From NCBI GenBank assembly GCA_028287745.1, contig JAQBPB010000028.1:1-38740 (forward strand): a stretch of DNA of 38,740 nt, written 5' to 3'. The stretch comes from Chloroflexota bacterium. GTDB lineage: Bacteria > Chloroflexota > Chloroflexia > Chloroheliales > Chloroheliaceae. Every line of letters starts with the position of its first letter. Positions within the stretch are counted from its first letter, which is position 1. The notes beneath the pieces were generated by a model. The model was not told the origin of the DNA. It made no database searches and was given only the letters and a program-made list of their open reading frames with translations. Position numbers and translations under genes: made by a program. Below are positions 25,404 to 32,075 of this stretch, piece after piece.

Positions 25404-25850
25404 ATGTCGAAAACCTTTCGTTCTAGTTTTCTGGTCGTACTACTGCTTTTAGCTTCACTTTTGCTGACCGCCTGTGGTGATGCAGCCCAGGAAATAGCGC
25501 CTTACAGCGGGGCCAGGACCATAAACGTCGACGCGGCCACCCAGAATTCTTTTAAAGAAGGTCTTAAAGGCATCAAAGAGGCCAAGCTGACAACCTACGC
25601 GGTTAAAGACGACCCGGCTACAGTCAAGTCGTACTACGACGCGCAGTATAAGGAAAAAGGCTGGAGCGACCGCAGCCAGGAAATTGCCGAAGCTTCCACC
25701 CAGCAGCAAGCCCAAAACGGCTGGGCCCTGGCCTACGAAAAAAGCGGCAAATTCGTTTCCCTGGTGATGACACCGGGAGCCGCCGCAGCCACGCGCTTCC
25801 CCGAAGCCCAGGGCGACAACGTGCTGGTTATAGTCAGCGCTACCAAGTAA
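25404..25850 (+). CDS. Small lipoprotein, 148 aa
   Basis: Function not recognised. Clear lipoprotein signal: MSKTFR, a hydrophobic core, lipobox LLLTAC with Cys24. The mature domain (~120 residues) alternates strands and helices, with AVKDDPATVKSYYDAQYKEK and WALAYEKSGKFVSLVMTPGA, a pattern seen in small lipoproteins of unknown function in which a residue-pair helix precedes a beta sheet. Start ATG follows AGGA. It lies 44 nt after the cysteine desulfurase gene, so co-transcription is possible. A strong hairpin follows at 25865. Confidence 0.75.
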   Translation: MSKTFRSSFLVVLLLLASLLLTACGDAAQEIAPYSGARTINVDAATQNSFKEGLKGIKEAKLTTYAVKDDPATVKSYYDAQYKEKGWSDRSQEIAEASTQQQAQNGWALAYEKSGKFVSLVMTPGAAAATRFPEAQGDNVLVIVSATK

Positions 25851-25864
25851 GGTTCCAGGTTTCA

Positions 25865-25894
25865 GCGGTAAGGGCCAACTTGCGCCCTTACCGC
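25865..25894. terminator. Perfect 11-bp hairpin, possible terminator without U-tract
   Basis: GCGGTAAGGGC (25865-25875) pairs with GCCCTTACCGC (25884-25894), loop 8 nt, 15 nt after the lipoprotein stop. No T-run follows, so it may instead stabilise the mRNA 3' end. Confidence 0.5.
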
Positions 25895-25994
25895 GCACTC
25901 ACTCAACCGGCCAGCCCTACTCTCCATCAGGGCTTCCAGGAAAATCGCCCGGCCCACGTCAGTTACTTTACCCTTAAACTACACTTAAGACTTA

Positions 25995-27254
25995 ATGAAA
26001 CATATTCTTTTCACTAATAATACTCTGGACAACCTGGCCGGTTCCGAGCTTTATATCTATGACCTTGCCAGGGAATATAAAAGAAGGGGCCTGCAGGTAA
26101 CCTGCTTTACCCTTAAACCGGGTAAAATTTCCGAGCGGCTTGAAAAGGTTGGCATCAGGACTACCGGCGACCTCAGTTCGGTAACGGACGTAGACCTCAT
26201 TCACGCCCATCACCGCCTTGAGTTCAAACTGGCCGCCGCCTACTTTCCCCAGGTCCCACTGGTCCATGCCAGCCTGGGGCCTAACCATCCCTACGAACGC
26301 CCTACCGGCGGCAAAGCGATTATCACCTGTAATATAGCGATAAGCCAGCTTATCAAGCGGATACTTATTGAGCACGAGGGCATCTGCCCTGGTAAGATTG
26401 AAGTTGTCCCAAATTTCGTGAACCTCGAAAGGTTTAGCGCTACCCGGCGGATTGAGAAAAAACCAAAGCGCGTACTGCTGCTCTCCAATTATTTCAAGGA
26501 AGAAGAAGCGGTACGCAAAGCCTGCGAAGCGGCCGGTGGCCTGGAACTGACCTGGATTGGGGCGGCGTCTACGCCGGTCTGGGAAGTGGAAAAGTACATC
26601 GAGCAGGCTGACATTATAGTGGGGAAAGGCCAGTCTGCCCTTCAGGCAATGGCGATGGGCCGGGCCGTGGTTGTATTTGGCCCAATCTACTCGGACGGAT
26701 TGGTAACGGCTGAGAACTTTGAGGCAATGGCCGCCTGCAATTTCAACGGCATGAGCGCCATGCTGGAGCAGGATGTGCCACCTCAAAAAATGGGCGTTGT
26801 GGAATTAGCCGCCGAATTTAATAAATTTGACCGGGACTCCGCTGAAGCTTTGAGGGATAGGGTACGGGCGGAATTTAATGTCGGTCGAGTGGCCGGTAAA
26901 CTTTTAGCAATTTATGAACAGGCGGCGGTCCGGTTTAAGACAGAGTGGCAGGAACAACCCCGGGCCCGGGCGGAAGTGGTTGCGCGAGAACTCGGTGAAT
27001 ACCTGGCCTTTTTGAAAGATGCCGACGCCAACCGGGAAAATATCGCGCCACTAAAAGAGGGTTATGTAAAGTTAAATGAAACCTATATTGAGTTGCTAGA
27101 AATACACAACCGGAACATAAGCGAAGTCGCCCGGCTGGAAAACCAGCTTACTTATATGGCGGACTTGCTGGAACGCATAGCCGCCGGGCGGGTAATGAAG
27201 AGTCTGAATTACTTTAATAAAACCCTCGAAAAGCTCAAACAGCTTAAACGGTAA
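25995..27254 (+). CDS. GT-B glycosyltransferase-like protein with C-terminal coiled coil
   Basis: 419 aa. The N-terminus MKHILFTNNTLDNLAGSELY and the LIHAHHRLEF segment fit a GT-B acceptor domain; KIEVVPNFVNLERF is the usual linker motif; RVLLLSNYFKEEEAV begins the donor domain. Where classic GT4 enzymes have EX7E, this one reads GKGQSALQAMAMGRAVVVFG, so the first Glu is not evident and activity may differ. The last ~110 residues (from ~310) form a charged helical region with LAFLKDADANRENIAPLKEG and LLEIHNRNISEVARLENQLT, a probable coiled coil. ATG at 25995 has no good ribosome site. Gene context gives no acceptor. Confidence 0.72.
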   Translation: MKHILFTNNTLDNLAGSELYIYDLAREYKRRGLQVTCFTLKPGKISERLEKVGIRTTGDLSSVTDVDLIHAHHRLEFKLAAAYFPQVPLVHASLGPNHPYERPTGGKAIITCNIAISQLIKRILIEHEGICPGKIEVVPNFVNLERFSATRRIEKKPKRVLLLSNYFKEEEAVRKACEAAGGLELTWIGAASTPVWEVEKYIEQADIIVGKGQSALQAMAMGRAVVVFGPIYSDGLVTAENFEAMAACNFNGMSAMLEQDVPPQKMGVVELAAEFNKFDRDSAEALRDRVRAEFNVGRVAGKLLAIYEQAAVRFKTEWQEQPRARAEVVARELGEYLAFLKDADANRENIAPLKEGYVKLNETYIELLEIHNRNISEVARLENQLTYMADLLERIAAGRVMKSLNYFNKTLEKLKQLKR

Positions 27255-27458
27255 CTGGACCGGCTGTTTTGCAAAGTAACGGGGACAACCACCGGATATC
27301 GCGTTGTATAGCTTGTTACAGAGTCATTGAACGGTCCTAGAGGCTAATTTGGCTAAAAGGGTTCAATAACAGGGAACTTGCTGTAAAAGAATAAGCCTGA
27401 ACGAAGACCTATCATTTCTTTAAGTTTTTGCTATAAGACCTGGGCCTATTGCGGCTTC

Positions 27459-27490
27459 AGGTTAGGGCCGGGGTTTCCCGGCCCTAACCT
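27459..27490. terminator. Strong hairpin between convergent genes (glycosyltransferase and metE)
   Basis: Arms 27459-27472 and 27477-27490 form a perfect 14-bp GC-rich stem with a 4-nt loop, ending 5 nt from the metE stop codon. A short T-run (GGCTTTTAAG) follows on the plus strand only. The remaining 27255-27458 holds nothing recognisable. Confidence 0.6.
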
Positions 27491-27495
27491 GGCTT

Positions 27496-29817
27496 TTAAG
27501 TAAGCTGCAACCGGTGAGAGAAGGTTTCCCGGACGTTCCTGGCTGCTTCGACCATGGAAACCAGGGCCGGGCGGACTTCCTCCCAGCGCCGGGTCTTAAG
27601 GCCGCAATCAGGGTTGACCCATAACTGGCTGGTGGAAAGCACTTCGGTCGCCAGGCGCAGCAGCGTTTCAATGGACGCCTGGGCCGGTATGTTGGGAGAG
27701 TGAATATCGTAGACGCCCGGGCCAACATCGTTAGGGTAGTGGTAGTTGGCAAAGGCGCTCAACAGTTCCAGCCGCGAGCGAGAAGCCTCTATCGAAATCA
27801 CATCGGCGTCCATCCGGGTAATCGCCTCCAGGATGTCGTTAAATTCAGCGTAGCACATATGGGTATGAATCTGAGTTTCATCGGCCACCCCCGCTGCGGC
27901 CAGCCGGAAACAATCAACCGACCAACCCAGGTACTCGGCCCAATCAGCTTTCCGCAAAGGCAGACCTTCCCGCAAAGCCGGTTCATCAATCTGAATTATC
28001 CGAATCCCGGCCGCCTCTAAGTCCTGCACCTCGTCCCGGATAGCCAGGCCAATCTGGCGGCAGGTAGTAGAGCGCGGCTGGTCGTCCCGCACAAACGACC
28101 ACTGCAAAATCGTAACCGGGCCGGTTAGCATGCCTTTGACCGGCTTAGAGGTAAGGGACTGGGCAAACTCGGCCCACTTTACCGTCATTGGCCCGGAACG
28201 CACCACATCCCCGTAGATAACCGGCGGCCGGACGCAGCGCGAACCGTAGCTCTGGACCCAGCCGTGTCCGGTAAAGGCCACGCCTTCCAGTTGTTCGCCA
28301 AAGTACTCAACCATATCGGTCCGCTCGGCTTCGCCGTGGACCAGCACATCCAGGCCGATTTCTTCCTGGAAGCGAATGGCCTGTTCAATCTCCTTTTTCA
28401 AAAAGCCTTCGTATTCTTCTTTGCTGATACTTCCGGCACTGAAGGCGGCCCGCCGGGTCCGGATTTCCTGGGTTTGCGGGAAAGAGCCGATGGTTGTAGT
28501 CGGCAGCAGCGGCAGGTTAAGCCGGGCCTGCTGGAGCGTCTTGCGCTGCTCAAACGGGCTTTTACGCTCGAACATGGACAGGGTAAGGCTTGCCAGCCGC
28601 GCCTGTACCGCCGATTGGTGGATGCGCGTTGAAGTGCGGCGGCTTTCCAGGGCCAGGCGATTTGCTTCCAGTGCCCCCGCGATAGCGGAATTGTCAGTGT
28701 CAAAGCTGCGGCTTAACAGGTCTATTTCGGCCAGTTTCTGGCGGGCAAAGGCCAGCCAGGAGCGAAATTCAGGGTCCAGTCTGGTTTCCAGGTCAAGGTC
28801 AACCGGGCTGTGCAAGAGCGAGCAGGAAGGCCCGACCAGCACCCGCGCCTCGCCTAGTTTAGCCACCGCCAGCTCGAGTAAAGCCCGGGCTTTTGCCAGG
28901 TCAGTCCGCCAGATGTTGCGACCATCCACCAGGCCCAGCGACAAGCTGAGATGTTCCGGTAGAACTTCCAGCACTTTTTCCAGTTGTTGTGGCGCCCGCA
29001 CCAGGTCAAGATGCAAGGCGGCTACCGGCAGTCCGGCGGCGGTTTGCAGGTTAGCGCCCAGGTCCCCAAAGTAAGTAGCGACCAGCAGGCGGAGTTGCGG
29101 CGAAACCGCACTGAGGCGCCGGTAAGCCTGACTGTAGGCCAGTTGGGCCTGGGCGTTGAGGTCCAGCACCAGGCAGGGTTCGTCAATCTGGACCCAATCG
29201 GCCCCGGCTGCGGCCAACTGTGCCAACACCTCTTCGTAGACCGGCAAGAGATTTTCCAGCAAGCTAAGCGGCTCTACCGGGGACTCACCGACAGTTTTGC
29301 CCAATAGCAGGAAAGAGACCGGCCCTAAAAGCACCGGGCGAGTGTGAATACCCAGGTTTTTGGCTTCCAGGAAGTGGTCAACCGGTTTGGAAGAAGCCAG
29401 CCGGAAAGTTTGTCCGGCCTTAAACTCAGGCACGATATAGTGATAGTTGGTATCGAACCACTTGGTCATTTCCATGGCCGGGACCGGTTGCGCGTCTTTA
29501 CCACTTTTGGTGCCGCGCGCCATAGCAAAATAGGTCGCCAGGTCAACCGTTGGGGCCGACCAGTTATAGCGGTCCGGCACCGCGCCGGTCAGCGCAACCG
29601 TATCCAGCACGTGGTCGTAAAGTGAAAAATCGTTGGAGGGAACGTGGGCTAACCCGGCGGCCTGTTGAATTTGCCAGTGAGATTGCCGCAAGTTGCGGGA
29701 CTGGGCGTTTAAATCGCTCTCGTCCAACCGGCCCGCCCAGAAACTTTCCAGCGCGCGCTTTAATTCGCGTTTAGCGCCAATGCGCGGATAACCCAGATTT
29801 GTTGCCAGTATTGTCAT
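27496..29817 (-). CDS. metE: Cobalamin-independent methionine synthase
   Basis: 773 aa, full length for MetE (E. coli 753). It transfers a methyl group from 5-methyltetrahydrofolate (polyglutamyl) to homocysteine without B12. The N-terminus LGYPRIGAKRELKRALESFW is typical. Zinc ligands are all in place: His653 and Cys655 (IHTHMCYAEF), Glu677 (VISIEAS) and Cys738 (NPDCGLKTR), each offset by 12 from the E. coli residues. TTTIGSFPQT and VHGEAERTDMVEYFGEQL are also present. ATG at 29817 has GGGAG upstream. It is the second gene behind the cobalamin riboswitch, 54 nt after the thioesterase gene, with no separate promoter seen between them; high B12 should therefore switch it off. Confidence 0.96.
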   Translation of the reverse strand: MTILATNLGYPRIGAKRELKRALESFWAGRLDESDLNAQSRNLRQSHWQIQQAAGLAHVPSNDFSLYDHVLDTVALTGAVPDRYNWSAPTVDLATYFAMARGTKSGKDAQPVPAMEMTKWFDTNYHYIVPEFKAGQTFRLASSKPVDHFLEAKNLGIHTRPVLLGPVSFLLLGKTVGESPVEPLSLLENLLPVYEEVLAQLAAAGADWVQIDEPCLVLDLNAQAQLAYSQAYRRLSAVSPQLRLLVATYFGDLGANLQTAAGLPVAALHLDLVRAPQQLEKVLEVLPEHLSLSLGLVDGRNIWRTDLAKARALLELAVAKLGEARVLVGPSCSLLHSPVDLDLETRLDPEFRSWLAFARQKLAEIDLLSRSFDTDNSAIAGALEANRLALESRRTSTRIHQSAVQARLASLTLSMFERKSPFEQRKTLQQARLNLPLLPTTTIGSFPQTQEIRTRRAAFSAGSISKEEYEGFLKKEIEQAIRFQEEIGLDVLVHGEAERTDMVEYFGEQLEGVAFTGHGWVQSYGSRCVRPPVIYGDVVRSGPMTVKWAEFAQSLTSKPVKGMLTGPVTILQWSFVRDDQPRSTTCRQIGLAIRDEVQDLEAAGIRIIQIDEPALREGLPLRKADWAEYLGWSVDCFRLAAAGVADETQIHTHMCYAEFNDILEAITRMDADVISIEASRSRLELLSAFANYHYPNDVGPGVYDIHSPNIPAQASIETLLRLATEVLSTSQLWVNPDCGLKTRRWEEVRPALVSMVEAARNVRETFSHRLQLT

Positions 29818-29871
29818 TTGGAACTCCCGTTTAATTTTCTGTTTCTTTAACTCTTTTACTGATAGCCAGGC

Positions 29872-30282
29872 TCAAATTACCGGTTCAAGTTTCGGTACTG
29901 AAACCGGAGACTGCTGGGCGTCAAGGGCTACCAGGACAAATGAGCCCTGGCAGGCCAGGTACCGTTGGGGTTGGTCCATAGGCTCGACCCACATTTCGAC
30001 CAGGACGGTCATAGAACTACGGCCGGTGGCGGTAATTTTAGCCACCAATTCAACAATAGAACCTTCCGGCACCGGGTTATGGAAATCTATGGCGTCGCTA
30101 TGGACCGTTACCACTTTCTGGCGGCACCAACGCGTGGCACAAATAAAAGCCGCCTGGTCCATCCAGGACATCGCTTTTCCGCCAAAGAGGGTATGGTAAT
30201 GGTTGGTATCACCCGGAAAGATGAGATGGACCAACCGGGTTTCCGCTTGCTGAGTCTGTTCAACAGGTAAATTTAAAGTCAC
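29872..30282 (-). CDS. Hotdog-fold acyl-CoA thioesterase (YciA/BFIT type), B12-riboswitch controlled
   Basis: 136 aa. The start is GTG 30282, since GGAG lies 5 nt upstream and it falls just after the riboswitch terminator; the ATG at 30357 would lie inside the regulatory hairpins. The hotdog thioesterase pattern is clear: RLVHLIFPGDTNHYHTLFGG (substrate loop with Asn/His), then MSWMDQAAFICATRWCRQK (catalytic Asp in the long helix), VTVHSDAIDFHNPVPEGSIV and VLVEMWVEP. These enzymes hydrolyse acyl-CoA thioesters to free CoA. It lies between the cobalamin riboswitch and metE, so B12 level should control it. Possible rationale: a propionyl- or methylmalonyl-CoA overflow when B12-dependent mutase is idle (inference). 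Confidence 0.87.
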   Translation of the reverse strand: MTLNLPVEQTQQAETRLVHLIFPGDTNHYHTLFGGKAMSWMDQAAFICATRWCRQKVVTVHSDAIDFHNPVPEGSIVELVAKITATGRSSMTVLVEMWVEPMDQPQRYLACQGSFVLVALDAQQSPVSVPKLEPVI

Positions 30283-30312
30283 TTTTACTCCGATGCTGAG
30301 TATTTGAATAAC

Positions 30313-30340
30313 AAAAAAGCTCACCAATCGCGTGGTGAGC
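30313..30340 (-). terminator. Rho-independent terminator of the cobalamin riboswitch
   Basis: On the minus strand GCTCACC (30340-30334), 8-nt loop, GGTGAGC (30325-30319), then TTTTTT (30318-30313). It stands between the aptamer and the thioesterase start. An upstream segment at 30414-30407 (AAGCTCAC) is complementary to the terminator's 3' arm (30324-30317), so it could form an antiterminator. Confidence 0.85.
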
Positions 30341-30424
30341 CAGGCTGACAAATTCATGATATTCCGCCGGAGCTTTAGCTTTGCGGAATAAAGAGAAAAA
30401 GGTTCAGTGAGCTTACCCTTTGAC

Positions 30425-30590
30425 GCGAAGGGTCCTTATAAGCTTCTCATTGCAGGCAGGCATTCGGGCTTAGAGTTCTTCTTAACTCTTAACCGTTGCG
30501 CGACAGCGCCGGGCTTTCACCGGACTTTCCCTGTTATTTCAGCCGACTACGATAGTCGGCCCCGCAAGAGACTAATTTATTTACTTGTGA
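30425..30590 (-). promoter_or_regulatory. Cobalamin (adenosylcobalamin-type) riboswitch aptamer
   Basis: Minus-strand sequence matches the conserved B12 aptamer core in order: CAGGGAAAGTCCGGTG, AAAGCCCGGCGCTG, TCGCGCAACGG, and the B12-box region GCCCGAATGCCTGCCTGCA (30465-30447 approx.). A hairpin (GCCGACTATCGTAGTCGGC) precedes the GGGAA segment, as in many examples. It is followed by a 7-bp hairpin (30361-30388) and the terminator at 30313, i.e. a transcription-off switch for the thioesterase-metE unit. Exact aptamer limits are approximate. Confidence 0.92.
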
Positions 30591-30594
30591 TTCG

Positions 30595-30623
30595 ATGTTA
30601 ACACACAATTCGCCCCCATGCAA
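30595..30623 (-). promoter_or_regulatory. Promoter of the riboswitch-thioesterase-metE unit
   Basis: Minus strand TTGCAT (30623-30618), 17-nt spacer, TAACAT (30600-30595), placing the start near 30588, just ahead of the aptamer. Confidence 0.6.
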
Positions 30624-30794
30624 CTTTTTTGTTACTGATAATCGGGTACGGTTAATTCAAAAGTAGACTTGAATCTATTCACACCACTGGTAAACCAGCT
30701 TTAGCGGTGCAACTCTTGCGATTATGGCAAGTCGTTTTTCGATTCCCACCTGACCCGGACGGTGCCAGATGGAAATGAAAATTCTTAAACCCTA
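30624..30794. other. Intergenic stretch with three small hairpins
   Basis: Between the two divergent promoters. Short stems are visible: CTGGT/ACCAG with a 2-nt loop near 30687, CTTGC/GCAAG near 30717, and CCACCTG/CAGATGG (one mismatch) near 30747-30773. No ORF, tRNA or known riboswitch could be fitted. It lies upstream of both predicted start sites, so it is not obviously transcribed. Confidence 0.3.
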
Positions 30795-30823
30795 TTGACA
30801 GCCTTGTCCACATATGGTATAAC
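30795..30823 (+). promoter_or_regulatory. Consensus sigma70 promoter of nrdB
   Basis: TTGACA (30795-30800), 17-nt spacer, TATAAC (30818-30823); the leader to the nrdB ATG is ~100 nt. No convincing NrdR box pair was found by eye. Confidence 0.75.
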
Positions 30824-30868
30824 CAGTCACGTCAGGCTACAACAACTAGTATCTAAATTTGCTTCGGT

Positions 30869-30907
30869 AACCCGGCCCTGGAAGGTTGGCCGGTTGCCAG
30901 GTTTTTT
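30869..30907 (+). promoter_or_regulatory. Leader hairpins with T-run before nrdB, possible attenuator
   Basis: AACC-C-GGCC (30869-30877) can pair with GGCCGGTT (30888-30895). Alternatively CCTGG (30877-30881) pairs with CCAGG (30897-30901), directly followed by TTTTTT (30902-30907). The second fold looks like a weak terminator 21 nt before the nrdB start. Confidence 0.4.
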
Positions 30908-30928
30908 CGGTTTGGAGAAAACAGACTA

Positions 30929-31912
30929 ATGACTAATATTTTAGAAAAAAGTGCCGCAATAGAGAAAAAATCGCCTATTTTTACGCCGAGGGTGTTTTAC
31001 AAGCCTTTTGAATATCCTCAGTATTTTGATTATTTTACGATGCAGAACCAGGCCCACTGGCTGCCGACCGAAGTACCCATGGAGCCGGACTTAATTGACT
31101 ATAAATACAAACTTACTCCCGGCGAAAGAAACCTGGTTACTCAGATTCTGAGGTTCTTTACCCAGGGCGACATTGATGTAAACAATAACTACAATACCTA
31201 TCTTATTCCAGCTTTCCCCAAACCGGAAATCAAAATGATGCTGTCGGCTTTCGCGGCCATGGAAGGCATTCACATCTGGGGCTACTCCCAGTTAAATGAC
31301 GCCCTGGGCCTGCCGGAAACCGAATACCAGGCTTTTGTTAAGTACGAAGCCATGCGCAATAAATATGACTATATGCACTCTTTCGGGGCCAACAGCCTGG
31401 AAGAACTGGCCCTGAACATGGCGGTCTTTGGCGGCTTTATGGAGGGAGTAAGTTTATTTTCCTCTTTCGCCATCCTGCTAAATTTCCCGCGCCAGGGCAA
31501 GCTACGCAGTATGGGCCAGATCGTTACCTGGAGCGTGCGCGATGAATCGCTGCACAGCCGGGGCGTCTGCCAGTTGTTCCGCGATGTGATAGCCGAAAAC
31601 CGGCATATCTGGACCGAAGAGCTTCAAAACACCATCTACAACGCCTGCCGGGAAATGATCCGGCTGGAAGACGCCTTTATCGATACCTGTTTCGAGCTTG
31701 GCGATGTAGCGGGCCTGACCGCCCAGCAGGTCAAACAGTATATCCGCTATGTAGCCGATACCCGGCTGATTGACCTGGGCCTGGACAAAATCTATCACAC
31801 CGCAAACTCGCTCCCCTGGCTCGACATTATGGTGAACGCAAAAGAACATACCAACTTCTTCGAGAACCGCGCCACCGAGTACACCAAAGGCGGCGTGGTC
31901 GAGGACTGGTAG
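30929..31912 (+). CDS. nrdB: Class I ribonucleotide reductase beta (radical-generating) subunit
   Basis: 327 aa. A ferritin-like dimetal protein that generates and stores the radical for ribonucleotide reduction. All ligands can be placed: Asp81, Glu112, His115, Glu172, Glu206, His209, with the radical-type Tyr119 four residues after His115; all spacings match E. coli NrdB (84/115/118/122/204/238/241). Signatures: FAAMEGIHIWGYSQL and VRDESLHSRG. Tyr119 argues for a tyrosyl-radical class rather than a Tyr-less class Ic type; the metal (Fe or Mn) cannot be told. ATG follows GGAG. It precedes nrdA by 163 nt, a spacer with a 7-bp hairpin (GTTGAAC/GTTCAAC near 31932-31958). Confidence 0.95.
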   Translation: MTNILEKSAAIEKKSPIFTPRVFYKPFEYPQYFDYFTMQNQAHWLPTEVPMEPDLIDYKYKLTPGERNLVTQILRFFTQGDIDVNNNYNTYLIPAFPKPEIKMMLSAFAAMEGIHIWGYSQLNDALGLPETEYQAFVKYEAMRNKYDYMHSFGANSLEELALNMAVFGGFMEGVSLFSSFAILLNFPRQGKLRSMGQIVTWSVRDESLHSRGVCQLFRDVIAENRHIWTEELQNTIYNACREMIRLEDAFIDTCFELGDVAGLTAQQVKQYIRYVADTRLIDLGLDKIYHTANSLPWLDIMVNAKEHTNFFENRATEYTKGGVVEDW

Positions 31913-32075
31913 CAATCAAATGGCGTTGAACGTAAACCTGGAAGGTTCAACGGGAAATCCATAGCACTAAACAAGCGAACAACAACCGGGTGCATAAAAT
32001 AAATTTTTACATAAACACTTGTTCACGTTATACGTTCTACGAAGATAACGTTATACAAAAAAGAGGAGCAATTCC

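Noticed and set aside
25992..26786. 264-codon open frame on the minus strand
   Set aside because: Antisense shadow of the glycosyltransferase gene; composition is unlike a protein domain.
30355..30357. ATG at 30357 as start of the thioesterase
   Set aside because: The extra 25 residues would be encoded by the riboswitch terminator and flank; GTG 30282 has a proper ribosome site and begins the conserved domain.
30407..30601. 64-codon open frame on the plus strand
   Set aside because: It is antisense to the cobalamin aptamer and has no ribosome site.
30740..30775. tRNA-like T-loop (TTCGATTCC followed later by CCA)
   Set aside because: The flanking 5-nt segments do not pair, and no acceptor or anticodon arm can be built on either strand.
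30601..30928. A second cobalamin riboswitch on the plus strand before nrdB
   Set aside because: Searched for the GGGAA...GGTG and B12-box core on the plus strand; none is present, and the leader after the promoter is only ~100 nt.
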